A stretch of DNA of 64,000 nucleotides from JBCBCP01 sp038530575 (GTDB taxonomy: Bacteria > Pseudomonadota > Alphaproteobacteria > Rhodobacterales > Rhodobacteraceae): NCBI GenBank assembly GCA_038530575.1, contig JBCBCP010000011.1, positions 8,216 through 72,215 on the forward strand. Reading direction: 5' to 3'. Every line of letters begins with the position of its first letter. Within the stretch, counting starts at the first letter, position 1. Of this stretch, positions 1 to 7,832 are shown piece after piece. The notes beneath the pieces are model-generated. The model saw only the letters and a list, made by a program, of their open reading frames with translations, searched no databases and was not told the DNA's origin. A program made the position numbers and the translations under genes.

Positions 1-213
1 CGCCATGCCCGGTGCAATACGTTCAAGGATAAACGTGTACTCGAGGGCCGACTCGATTCCACGCGGATCAATCTCTGACCTTTTGGGCATCAACCGCAGG
101 CCGCGAAGGTCGTCCCAGTAGGCTTCGACCTGCGACAGAGCAGAGAAATTCGTGTCATGCGCGAAATCTGACATTGTGACCACAGTCTGATTTGGATCGG
201 CGGGGAAGTCCAT
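1..213 (-). CDS. PAS_5-type PAS domain protein, N-terminal part (runs off the left edge)
   Basis: The 71 visible codons start at an ATG preceded by a purine-rich stretch (GTGGTGAAAGAC), and no stop is reached before the window edge. The peptide contains the run SEIDPRGIE followed by ALEYTFILERIAPG. From family knowledge, this is the N-terminal signature of the PAS_5 proteins common in Rhodobacteraceae, small sensory proteins of mostly unknown ligand. A second ATG 39 bases inside lacks a ribosome site, so the outer start is preferred. The gene diverges from yicC, leaving a 255-bp region between them in which I recognise no specific signal. Function beyond a PAS-type sensory role cannot be stated. 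Confidence 0.7.
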   Translation of the reverse strand, partial: MDFPADPNQTVVTMSDFAHDTNFSALSQVEAYWDDLRGLRLMPKRSEIDPRGIESALEYTFILERIAPGMA

Positions 214-468
214 GTCTTTCACCACTTTCAATACGTTAACTCACAAAACAGACCCTGGATTCAATCAGAGGCTGTGCGCGTTCAAGGAGGGTCAATCTCC
301 GACTGCGCGACTTGAGACAAAGATATCGCAAATGCTGTCCAAATTGCCGAAAACCTTTCCAAATGGTTAATGACGTAAGGCGCATGGGGCGTGATTCCGC
401 GGTTGCCGCGACTGGGCGCGCCGATTAAGCCCGGGGTCATGACAGCACGTGATGTACCGCCCGTATTG

Positions 469-1350
469 ATGTCGATGACAGGCTTTGCCTCTGCTACGGG
501 GGCGCTGGGCCCCTGGAGCTGGAGCGCCGAGCTGCGCAGCGTGAACGGCAAAGGTCTGGATTTGCGCGTGCGGGCGCCTGATTGGGTCGAAGGGCTGGAA
601 CATGGGCTGCGCGCGGCCCTTTCGGCCAAGATCAAACGCGGCAACGTTACGCTGAACGTGCGCGTGAGCCGGGAGGAAGGGGCGGCGACGACTGCCGTTG
701 CCCCGGCCCAGCTGGAGGCCGTTCTCTCGGCAATTTCGGATATTGAAGCGGCCGCGATGGATAAGGGCGTTTCGCTTGCGCCGAGTACGGCGACCCAGAT
801 TGCTGGCCTGCGCGGCGTGTTGGAAACCTCGACCGAGGCCGAAGACACGACAGGCCTCCGCGCAGCGCTGCTGGCCGATGCAGAGGCTCTCTTAACTGCG
901 TTCAGCGATATGCGCGCCCGCGAAGGCACTGCGTTGGCCGAAGTGTTGGCAGATCAACTGAACAAAGTTGAAGAAACGCTGGCCCGCGCGTCGACCGCTG
1001 CCGCGGCACGTGCCCCGCGCATGGAAGAGACGCTCAAGCGCAACCTCGCGCGGGTCCTTGAGGGGGCCGATGCCGATCCTGACCGCATCGCGCAGGAATT
1101 GGCGCTGATCGCTACGCGCGCGGATGTCACCGAAGAAATTGACCGGCTGCGCACGCATATCGGCGCCGCGCGCGATCTGATCGGGGCGGGGGGCGCCGTG
1201 GGTCGCAAGCTGGACTTTTTGATGCAGGAGTTCATGCGCGAAGCGAATACGCTGTGTTCCAAGGCGCAGGATTCGCACCTGACGCAAGCGGGCCTCGACC
1301 TCAAGGTGCTGATCGACCAGATGCGGGAGCAAGTGCAGAATGTCGAATAG
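469..1350 (+). CDS. yicC: YicC family endoribonuclease-like protein
   Basis: This 293-residue protein begins MSMTGFASATG, the typical N-terminus of YicC proteins. An upstream in-frame ATG would add 26 residues without family similarity, so the inner start was chosen. The C-terminal half carries the DUF1732-type region, with DVTEEIDRLRTHI and GRKLDFLMQEFMREANTLCSKA. YicC proteins are linked to RNA turnover (known of the family). The gene overlaps the start of gmk by 11 bases, and the yicC-gmk order is widely conserved in bacteria. It appears to head the operon that runs to phoR. Confidence 0.93.
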   Translation: MSMTGFASATGALGPWSWSAELRSVNGKGLDLRVRAPDWVEGLEHGLRAALSAKIKRGNVTLNVRVSREEGAATTAVAPAQLEAVLSAISDIEAAAMDKGVSLAPSTATQIAGLRGVLETSTEAEDTTGLRAALLADAEALLTAFSDMRAREGTALAEVLADQLNKVEETLARASTAAAARAPRMEETLKRNLARVLEGADADPDRIAQELALIATRADVTEEIDRLRTHIGAARDLIGAGGAVGRKLDFLMQEFMREANTLCSKAQDSHLTQAGLDLKVLIDQMREQVQNVE

Positions 1351-1981
1351 ACGAGGCCTTTTGATTATCCTGTCGTCCCCGTCCGGTGCGGGCAAGTCCA
1401 CGCTGGCTGGGCGATTGCGCGACTGGGATCGGTCGATCAGCTTTTCGGTCTCTGCGACCACACGCGCCCCGCGCGAGGGCGAGGTAGACGGGCAGGATTA
1501 CGTCTTTACCGATGAGGCAGGCTTTAAGGCTATGGTCGCGCGAGGCGACATGCTGGAGCATGCGCACGTCTTCGGCAATTCCTACGGCTCGCCCAAGGCG
1601 CCTGTGGCCGAGGCCATCGAAGCCGGGCGAGATGTGCTTTTCGATATCGACTGGCAGGGCGCGCAACAGATCCGCAATTCCACACTTGGCATGCACGCGC
1701 TGTCGATCTTTTTGCTGCCACCCTCCATCACCGAACTGCACCGACGCCTTGTCTCCCGTGCCAAGGATAGTGCGGATACCATCACCAAGCGGATGCGCAA
1801 AAGCTGGGACGAGATCAGCCACTGGGACGCCTATGACTATGTTCTGGTGAACGACGATCTGGACCAGACCGAAGCACAGCTGCGCACCATAATCGCGGCT
1901 ACCCGCCTGCGCCGTTTGCAGCAGCCTGACCTCACAGCACACGTGCAGACCTTGCAGGCTCAATTCGAGGAGTTGCCATGA
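1340..1981 (+). CDS. gmk: Guanylate kinase
   Basis: Guanylate kinase phosphorylates GMP to GDP using ATP, in the cytoplasm. The 213-residue protein has the P-loop SSPSGAGKST at about residues 12-21, the GMP-binding run TTRAPREGEVDGQDY at about 42-56, and DIDWQGAQQI near residue 100. Its length matches the family. The ATG lies inside the end of yicC, and the stop overlaps the carbonic anhydrase start by 4 bases, so translation of the three genes is probably coupled. Confidence 0.97.
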   Translation: MSNRRGLLIILSSPSGAGKSTLAGRLRDWDRSISFSVSATTRAPREGEVDGQDYVFTDEAGFKAMVARGDMLEHAHVFGNSYGSPKAPVAEAIEAGRDVLFDIDWQGAQQIRNSTLGMHALSIFLLPPSITELHRRLVSRAKDSADTITKRMRKSWDEISHWDAYDYVLVNDDLDQTEAQLRTIIAATRLRRLQQPDLTAHVQTLQAQFEELP

Positions 1982-2499
1982 CCCTTTATGCTCTTGGGGA
2001 CCATGCCCCTGTCGTCGCTCCAGACACCTGGATCGCGCCAGATGCAAATCTGATTGGACAAGTCGTCGTCGAAGACGGTGCGTCGGTCTGGTTCGGCTGT
2101 ACCATCCGCGCCGATCACGAGGAAATCCGCATTGGTCGTGGGAGTAATGTTCAGGAAAACTGTGTCATGCACATCGACGACGGCTTTCCCCTGACAATCG
2201 GCGAGAATTGCACGATTGGTCATAAGGTCATGCTGCATGGCTGCACCATCGGCGATGGTTCATTGATCGGCATGGGGGCGACGGTGCTGAATGGTGCGAA
2301 GATCGGCAAGGGCTGCCTGATCGGGGCGGGGGCGCTGATCACCGAGAACAAGGAAATCCCGGACGGTTCCATGGTGCTTGGCAGCCCCGGCAAGGTGGTC
2401 CGTGAACTTGATGGGCCGCGCCAACAGATGCTGATCGCCTCCGCGCTGCATTATCAGGAAAACATGCGCCGGTTTCGCGCAAACATGCGGGCGATCTGA
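1978..2499 (+). CDS. Gamma-class carbonic anhydrase family protein (hexapeptide repeat)
   Basis: The 173-residue protein consists largely of left-handed beta-helix hexapeptide repeats (for example IGENCTIGHKVMLHGCTIGD and IGAGALI). Histidines in VMHIDDG, GHKVM and MLHGC sit where gamma carbonic anhydrases bind their metal. The family (YrdA/CaiE/PaaY-like) includes active CO2 hydratases and inactive or CoA-thioesterase-like members, so catalysis is likely but not certain. It overlaps gmk by 4 bases and shares one base with the next gene (TGATG). Confidence 0.85.
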   Translation: MTLYALGDHAPVVAPDTWIAPDANLIGQVVVEDGASVWFGCTIRADHEEIRIGRGSNVQENCVMHIDDGFPLTIGENCTIGHKVMLHGCTIGDGSLIGMGATVLNGAKIGKGCLIGAGALITENKEIPDGSMVLGSPGKVVRELDGPRQQMLIASALHYQENMRRFRANMRAI

Positions 2500-2822
2500 T
2501 GCCGCATGCGCGTCTTGAATATAGCGCGGGCCTTTCGGTGGATGCCCCGGCCATTCTTGCAGCTGTTGAAGCTGTGTTGCAGGCGCGTGATCCGGGATCG
2601 GGAGACTGCAAGGGCCGTGCCTATCCCGCGGAAGACGCCCATCACAACAGTGTCTTTGTCGAGGTCTCGATGCTGCCCAAGGCACACCGGGACAGCGTGT
2701 GGTGCGACGGCTTGCGCGATGAACTTGTGGCCGCGCTGACCCCTTTGGTGCCGCGACCCAGCTGGTTGTCGATTGACCTTCGGTTTTCTGGCCCACACTA
2801 CCATACGGAGATGCTGACATGA
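2499..2822 (+). CDS. 5-carboxymethyl-2-hydroxymuconate isomerase-like tautomerase
   Basis: This small protein of 107 residues starts MPHARLEYS. In the tautomerase superfamily Pro becomes residue 1 after Met removal and acts as the catalytic base, and here it is present. The C-terminal LSIDLRFSGPHYHTEML resembles CHMI (HpaF) proteins of homoprotocatechuate degradation. No other hpa gene is nearby, so the true substrate is open; the assignment is to fold and family only. It shares a base with the carbonic anhydrase stop and overlaps the next gene by 4 bases. Confidence 0.7.
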   Translation: MPHARLEYSAGLSVDAPAILAAVEAVLQARDPGSGDCKGRAYPAEDAHHNSVFVEVSMLPKAHRDSVWCDGLRDELVAALTPLVPRPSWLSIDLRFSGPHYHTEMLT

Positions 2823-4003
2823 GCCGCAACGATGATGGAACGCTGATCCGTCCTGTGCCGCTCCCGGGTTCGGCGTCACGCCCCGTTGTGACGCCGCTGA
2901 CGCCATCGGTTGTTTATGCCTCCGAAACGCCCGACATGCTGGACGACCAGTACGAGGGGCGGCTGTCGGGCTATACCTATAGCCGCGAGGGGCATCCGAA
3001 TGGTGATGTCGTCGCAAAGCTGATCGACCGGATGGAGGGCGCACCGCAGCCCGGTATCGTGTCCAGCTCGGGGATGGGCGCGGTCTCGTCTGTGCTGCTG
3101 GGCCTTTGCGCGGCGGGGGATCATGTTGTTGGCGGCAACCAGCTTTATGGCCGGAGCCTGCGCATGATGGCCGAAGACCTCCCGCGCCTGGGGATAGAGA
3201 CGACCCTGGCTGACCCGACGGATGCTGCCGCGATCAAGGCCGCGTTGCGCCCAAACACGCGGTTGATCCTGATCGAAGTAGTGTCGAACCCAACCTTGCG
3301 CGTGGCAGACCTGCAGGGCATTGCCACGGTGGCGCGCGAGGCGGGCGTTCTTTTGGTGGTCGACAACACCTTTACCACTCCTCGTGCGATCCGCCCGTTC
3401 GAGCATGGCGCGGACATCGTGATCCATTCGATCACCAAGCTGCTGGCGGGCCATTCGGACGTGATGATGGGCTGGGTAGCCGCGCGCGATGCGGCGCTCA
3501 ACGACCGGCTACGGGTATTCACGGTGACGGCCGGAATGTCTGCGAGCCCCTTTGATGCGTGGCTCGCCGAACGTGGAATGCTGTCCTTCGATTTGCGATT
3601 TGATCGCGCGCAGGCCACGGCGTCGCACCTTGCGGAACATCTGGGTGCGCTGCCTGGGGTGACGCGCGTTCTCTATCTTGGCCTTGAAAGCCACCCTGAT
3701 CACGCGCGCGCGCAAGAGCTGCTGTCAAGCGCGTGCAACATGGTTAGTTTCGAGATGGAAGGCGGCCGCGCCGCGGCAAATGCTTTTGCCGCTTCAGCGT
3801 CAGAGCTTAGCTTTGCGCCGACCCTCGGCGATGTTGGAACAACGCTGTCTCACCCGGCCTCGTCCTCGCACCGGGCGCTGACGCCTGAAAAACGAGCCGA
3901 ACTGGGCATGTCCGAGGGGTTCTTCCGCGTTTCTGTTGGCCTTGAAGACCCCGACGCCCTTTGCGCCGTTTTTTCACGCGCTGTCGCGGCGGCGCAGGGC
4001 TAG
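2819..4003 (+). CDS. Cys/Met metabolism PLP-dependent enzyme (cystathionine gamma-synthase/beta-lyase family)
   Basis: The 394-residue fold-type I PLP enzyme has the substrate/PLP run SGYTYSREGHPN at residues 50-61, Asp182 in VVDNTFTTP, and the Schiff-base lysine at about residue 207 in HSITKLLAGHSDVMMG. These features place it with MetB/MetC/MetZ-type enzymes, which act on cysteine, homocysteine or homoserine derivatives. The sequence alone does not separate gamma-synthase, beta-lyase and methionine gamma-lyase. It overlaps the tautomerase gene by 4 bases, and phoR starts 4 bases after its stop. Confidence 0.88.
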   Translation: MSRNDDGTLIRPVPLPGSASRPVVTPLTPSVVYASETPDMLDDQYEGRLSGYTYSREGHPNGDVVAKLIDRMEGAPQPGIVSSSGMGAVSSVLLGLCAAGDHVVGGNQLYGRSLRMMAEDLPRLGIETTLADPTDAAAIKAALRPNTRLILIEVVSNPTLRVADLQGIATVAREAGVLLVVDNTFTTPRAIRPFEHGADIVIHSITKLLAGHSDVMMGWVAARDAALNDRLRVFTVTAGMSASPFDAWLAERGMLSFDLRFDRAQATASHLAEHLGALPGVTRVLYLGLESHPDHARAQELLSSACNMVSFEMEGGRAAANAFAASASELSFAPTLGDVGTTLSHPASSSHRALTPEKRAELGMSEGFFRVSVGLEDPDALCAVFSRAVAAAQG

Positions 4004-4007
4004 AGCG

Positions 4008-5060
4008 ATGAGCGACGCGGCGGTGAAGGCCTTGCTGGATGCGGTGCCTTTACCGGCACTAGCCATCGATGCAACCGAACGAATCTGCGCTGCCAACACC
4101 GAGGCTCTGACGCTCTTGGGGCAAGGCATCATCGCGCGGAACTATGTCGCCATGATACGGCAGCCTGCCCTGCTTGATGCGGTGGAAGCCGTGCTGCGGG
4201 AAGGGCGGGCGCGGCGGGCGCCTTATCTGTCGAATGACGGCGCAAACGACATTACCTACACCGTGTCGTGCCGAAGGGCCGAGGCGTTGAAGGTTATTGT
4301 GCTGGTGTTTGAGGACGTCACCCACCTGCAGCAGGCCGAGCAGATGAGGCGCGACTTTGTCGCCAACGTGAGCCATGAACTCCGCACGCCATTGACGGCC
4401 GTGATGGGGTTCATCGAAACACTACGGGGTCCGGCACGCAGCGACCCGCAGGCCCAGTCGCGATTTCTGGACATCATGCAGAGCGAGGCGGAGCGTATGA
4501 ACCGTCTTGTTGGGGACTTGCTGTCGCTAAGTCGTGTCGAGGGAGAGGAACGAGTTCGCCCGACGGAGCGTATCGACTTGCGGGCGCAGCTTGACAGCAC
4601 ATTGCGCTCGCTAGGTCCTTTGGCCAAGGAAGCGGGGGTGGAGATCAAGCCACAACTGGGCGCGGATGCTGTCCACATGATTGGCGATCCAGACCAACTG
4701 CGCCAAGTGTTCACAAACTTGGTCGAGAACGCGATCAAGTACGGCGCCACGGGCGGGGAGGTCACGGTGCGGGTAACGCGACTTGACCGGGACCCAGCGC
4801 TGCGTGGGCCGGGTGCGCGTGTCCAAGTGATTGACAAGGGGCCAGGAATCGATCCCGTGCATCTTCCGCGCCTGACAGAACGATTTTACCGAGCCGACAA
4901 CCACCGTAGCCGCGCCTTGGGTGGTACCGGCCTTGGTCTCGCGATTGTCAAGCACATCATCAATAGGCATCGGGGCCGCCTGCGAGTCGAATCTTCGCTT
5001 GGCAAGGGCGCTATTTTTACCGTGATTCTACCAATTACTGAACCGTCGGTTGATATCTAG
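4008..5060 (+). CDS. phoR: Phosphate regulon sensor histidine kinase PhoR, without membrane segments
   Basis: The 350-residue kinase has a PAS-like region (about residues 8-110), a HisKA domain with phospho-acceptor His123 in FVANVSHELRTPLT, and an HATPase domain with the N box (NLVENAIKYGA), DKGPGID and GGTGLGLAIVKHI. It should phosphorylate PhoB when phosphate is scarce. No hydrophobic membrane-spanning stretch is present before the PAS region, unlike E. coli PhoR, so it would sit in the cytoplasm or bind the PstSCAB-PhoU complex peripherally (inference). A 24-codon longer frame lies inside the upstream gene and was rejected. The pst operon follows. Confidence 0.92.
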   Translation: MSDAAVKALLDAVPLPALAIDATERICAANTEALTLLGQGIIARNYVAMIRQPALLDAVEAVLREGRARRAPYLSNDGANDITYTVSCRRAEALKVIVLVFEDVTHLQQAEQMRRDFVANVSHELRTPLTAVMGFIETLRGPARSDPQAQSRFLDIMQSEAERMNRLVGDLLSLSRVEGEERVRPTERIDLRAQLDSTLRSLGPLAKEAGVEIKPQLGADAVHMIGDPDQLRQVFTNLVENAIKYGATGGEVTVRVTRLDRDPALRGPGARVQVIDKGPGIDPVHLPRLTERFYRADNHRSRALGGTGLGLAIVKHIINRHRGRLRVESSLGKGAIFTVILPITEPSVDI

Positions 5061-5109
5061 AGCGCTGAAAACGAAAGAAAAAATAAAATTTGTCTAGAGA
5101 ATATGCGGT

Positions 5110-5142
5110 CGTCATAAAACCGTTACACACCTGTCACAAAAG
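5110..5142 (+). promoter_or_regulatory. Pho box: three tandem 11-bp PhoB-binding repeats upstream of pstS
   Basis: Three head-to-tail 11-mers, CGTCATAAAAC, CGTTACACACC and TGTCACAAAAG, fit the PhoB half-site pattern (TGTCA followed by an A-rich tail). They end 71 bases before the pstS start. PhoB~P binding here would switch on pstSCAB-phoU-phoB in low phosphate. Confidence 0.85.
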
Positions 5143-5213
5143 CATCGCGTGCACGGCCTAGACGTGCCGCCGAGGTCCTCACGGGGGGATCGAACTAAAT
5201 GACAGGAGACATC

Positions 5214-6254
5214 ATGTCCTTCACCAAGACCGCCGCATCCGCGCTGGCGATCGCAGCTATGGCTGCCACCACCGCATCCGCACGTGACCAGGTCAGCGTT
5301 GCTGGCTCGTCCACCGTGCTGCCCTACGCTTCGATCGTTGCCGAAGCATTTGGCGAGAACACCAACTTCCCGACGCCGACCGTTGAGTCCGGCGGTTCGT
5401 CCTCGGGCCTGAAGCGCTTCTGTGAAGGCGTTGGCGCCGACACGATCGACGTGGCCAACGCGTCGCGCAAGATCAAGGACAAAGAAGTTGCTGCTTGTGC
5501 CGCAAACGGCGTGACAGACATCATCGAAGTTCGCATCGGCTATGACGGCATCGTCTTCGCCAGCCAGATCGACGGCCCCGCGTTCACCGCGTTCCAGCCG
5601 GCCGACATCTTCAACGCTCTGGGCGCCAAGGTGCTCGTGGACGGTCAGATCGTCGACAACCCGCACAGCCAGTGGGCCGACTTCAACTCCGCGCTGCCCG
5701 CGGCAGACATCGCAGCCTTCATCCCGGGCACCAAGCACGGTACCCGCGAAGTCTTCGAAGAGAAGGTCATGATCGCAGGCTGTGAGGCCACCGGCGCCAT
5801 GCAGGCGATGATGGACGCAGGCATGTCCGAGGACGACGCCGAGGACGCATGCATCGCGGTCCGCACCGACGGTCGTTCGGTCGACATCGACGGCGACTAC
5901 ACCGAGACGCTGGCTTCCATCGACGCCAACCCGAACGGCATCGGCATCTTCGGCCTTGCGTTCTACGAGAACAACACCGACAAGCTGAAGGTCGCGACCA
6001 TGGGCGGCGTTGAGCCCAAGACCGAGACCATCGCCTCCGGCGAGTACCCGGTGTCCCGTCCGCTGTACTTCTACGTCAAGAAGGCACACATCGGCGTCAT
6101 CCCGGGCCTGAAAGAGTACGCACAGTTCTTCACCGCGACCGAAGTTGCTGGCCCGTCCGGCCCGCTCGCAGCCTACGGCCTCGTTGCCGACCCGGAGCTG
6201 AGCAAGACCCAGGCGGCGATCGCAGCTGAAGAGACCATGGGCGGCAACTCGTAA
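5214..6254 (+). CDS. pstS: Phosphate ABC transporter, periplasmic phosphate-binding protein PstS
   Basis: PstS captures phosphate in the periplasm and delivers it to PstC/PstA. The 346-residue precursor has a Sec signal peptide with an AxA-type site (TTASA, about residue 23), followed by VSVAGSSTVLPY, the phosphate-binding start of PstS proteins. SGGSSSGLKRFCEG and PGTKHGTREVFEE are further binding loops. The chosen ATG has an AGGAG site 5 bases upstream; an ATG 15 bases earlier has none. A Pho box lies upstream and a strong terminator downstream, which should make pstS the most abundant transcript of the operon. Confidence 0.97.
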   Translation: MSFTKTAASALAIAAMAATTASARDQVSVAGSSTVLPYASIVAEAFGENTNFPTPTVESGGSSSGLKRFCEGVGADTIDVANASRKIKDKEVAACAANGVTDIIEVRIGYDGIVFASQIDGPAFTAFQPADIFNALGAKVLVDGQIVDNPHSQWADFNSALPAADIAAFIPGTKHGTREVFEEKVMIAGCEATGAMQAMMDAGMSEDDAEDACIAVRTDGRSVDIDGDYTETLASIDANPNGIGIFGLAFYENNTDKLKVATMGGVEPKTETIASGEYPVSRPLYFYVKKAHIGVIPGLKEYAQFFTATEVAGPSGPLAAYGLVADPELSKTQAAIAAEETMGGNS

Positions 6255-6277
6255 TCGAGCCTGCTCGCTGACCAAAC

Positions 6278-6316
6278 AAGGGGCGGGCAGGGCACTCTGC
6301 CCGCCCCTTTCTTTTC
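6278..6316 (+). terminator. Rho-independent terminator/attenuator between pstS and pstC
   Basis: A perfect 13-bp stem (AAGGGGCGGGCAG pairing with CTGCCCGCCCCTT) with a 6-base loop is followed by TCTTTT. It lies 23 bases after the pstS stop and before pstC, so it probably lets only part of the transcription continue into pstCAB. Confidence 0.93.
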
Positions 6317-6338
6317 CTGACCTTTATCAGGCGCTGCC

Positions 6339-7832
6339 ATGACCATTTCCCTCCTTCTGCTGATCATCCTCGGGCTGTCCTTTGCGGGCTATATTCTGGG
6401 GCGCCAGCGCGCCATGGCGAGCGCGGGCGGGGACGCGCAAGCGCTTCATTCCCGCCCGAAATATTACGGCTGGCATGTGTCCATCCTGACCGCGGCGCCG
6501 GCGCTGTTGGTTCTGGTGGCGGTTCTGCTGGTTCAGTTTCTTGCTGTGCCAGCCTCTGTCCTGCGCGGCATTCCCGAGGCTGAAATCGAACGGGTGGGTT
6601 CGCAAGACCTTGTTATGACCCAGATCCAGGATCTGGCGGCGGGGATCGACACGGCGCTGGATCAGGGCGCCCTGACGCCTGAGCAGGCAAGCCGCATCCG
6701 CACCGAATTTACCGACATTCGCGCCCGCCTCGCCGAGGTTGGCGTGGCGCTTGGCTCTGACGTGACGCCCGCCGTGCTGCAAGGCGCGCAGGATTTTCGC
6801 GAACGCATGGCCGTCTGGGATTTCTGGCGCGGCATTGGCGTTTTGCTGATCGCGCTGGCCGGGCTGGGCTATGCGATGTCGCGCACCAACAAGGATTTCC
6901 GCTCCCGCAATGTGGTCGAGCGGGCGATCCTTGTGCTGCTTATTGCGGCGGCGTCGCTGGCGATCCTCACGACCATCGGCATCGTTCTTTCCATGGTGTT
7001 CGAGACGCTGCGCTTCTTTGACAGCTATTCGGCGACGCGCTTCTTCTTCGGCGCTGAGTGGGCGCCTGACTTCCGCGGCAATTCCGAGCTTGGCATTCTG
7101 CCGCTGCTGTGGGGCACGCTTTATATCTCTGTTGTTGCGCTGATCGTGGCGGTGCCTGTCGGCCTTTTCGCGGCCATCTACCTCAGCGAATATGCCGGCC
7201 CGACCATGCGCGCCATCGCCAAGCCGCTGCTGGAGATCCTGGCGGGCATTCCGACCATTGTTTACGGCCTCTTTGCCCTGACCACCTTTGGTCCGCTGCT
7301 GCTTGGCCTTTTCGGAAGTGGCGGAGCGCTGGGTGTGACGTGGATGGCCGATGGCCGGTCGGTGATCACGGCGGGCATCGTGATGGGCATCATGTTGATC
7401 CCCTTTGTCAGCTCGCTCTCGGACGACATCATCAACGCGGTGCCGCAAGCGATGCGCGATGGCTCGTATGGTCTGGGCGCGACGCAGTCGGAGACGGTGC
7501 GCCAGGTGATTCTGCCTGCAGCGCTGCCGGGCATCGTCGGCGCGGTTCTTCTTGCGGCGTCCCGCGCCATCGGTGAGACAATGATCGTGGTGATGGGGGC
7601 AGGAGCGACCGCTGCGGTCTTCTACGAAAGCCCCGACCGGTACCTGAACCCGTTCGAGATCATGACGACGATCACCACCCGGATCGTCTCGCAGCTCACC
7701 GGTGATAGCGGGTTTAACTCGCCCGAGACGCTGGTTGCCTTCGCGCTTGGCCTCACGCTCTTCTGCCTGACGCTGCTTTTGAATGTCTACGCGCTTTATA
7801 TCGTGCGCAAATACCAGGAACAGTACGTATGA
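6339..7832 (+). CDS. pstC: Phosphate ABC transporter permease PstC (long form)
   Basis: PstC forms, with PstA, the inner-membrane channel for phosphate. The 497-residue protein is longer than the roughly 320-residue E. coli form. Residues 1-190 add two hydrophobic segments flanking a soluble alpha-helical domain, and the transport domain with about six membrane helices follows. The EAA loop, which contacts the ATPase PstB, is visible in DGSYGLGATQSETVRQVILP, and AASRAIGETM follows. The stop overlaps pstA by 4 bases. Confidence 0.95.
   Translation: MTISLLLLIILGLSFAGYILGRQRAMASAGGDAQALHSRPKYYGWHVSILTAAPALLVLVAVLLVQFLAVPASVLRGIPEAEIERVGSQDLVMTQIQDLAAGIDTALDQGALTPEQASRIRTEFTDIRARLAEVGVALGSDVTPAVLQGAQDFRERMAVWDFWRGIGVLLIALAGLGYAMSRTNKDFRSRNVVERAILVLLIAAASLAILTTIGIVLSMVFETLRFFDSYSATRFFFGAEWAPDFRGNSELGILPLLWGTLYISVVALIVAVPVGLFAAIYLSEYAGPTMRAIAKPLLEILAGIPTIVYGLFALTTFGPLLLGLFGSGGALGVTWMADGRSVITAGIVMGIMLIPFVSSLSDDIINAVPQAMRDGSYGLGATQSETVRQVILPAALPGIVGAVLLAASRAIGETMIVVMGAGATAAVFYESPDRYLNPFEIMTTITTRIVSQLTGDSGFNSPETLVAFALGLTLFCLTLLLNVYALYIVRKYQEQYV

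Noticed and set aside
5112..6275. 387-codon open frame antisense to pstS
   Set aside because: It is the exact shadow of a clear pstS with signal peptide; composition (many Val, Asp, Arg, His) is typical of antisense frames in GC-rich genes.
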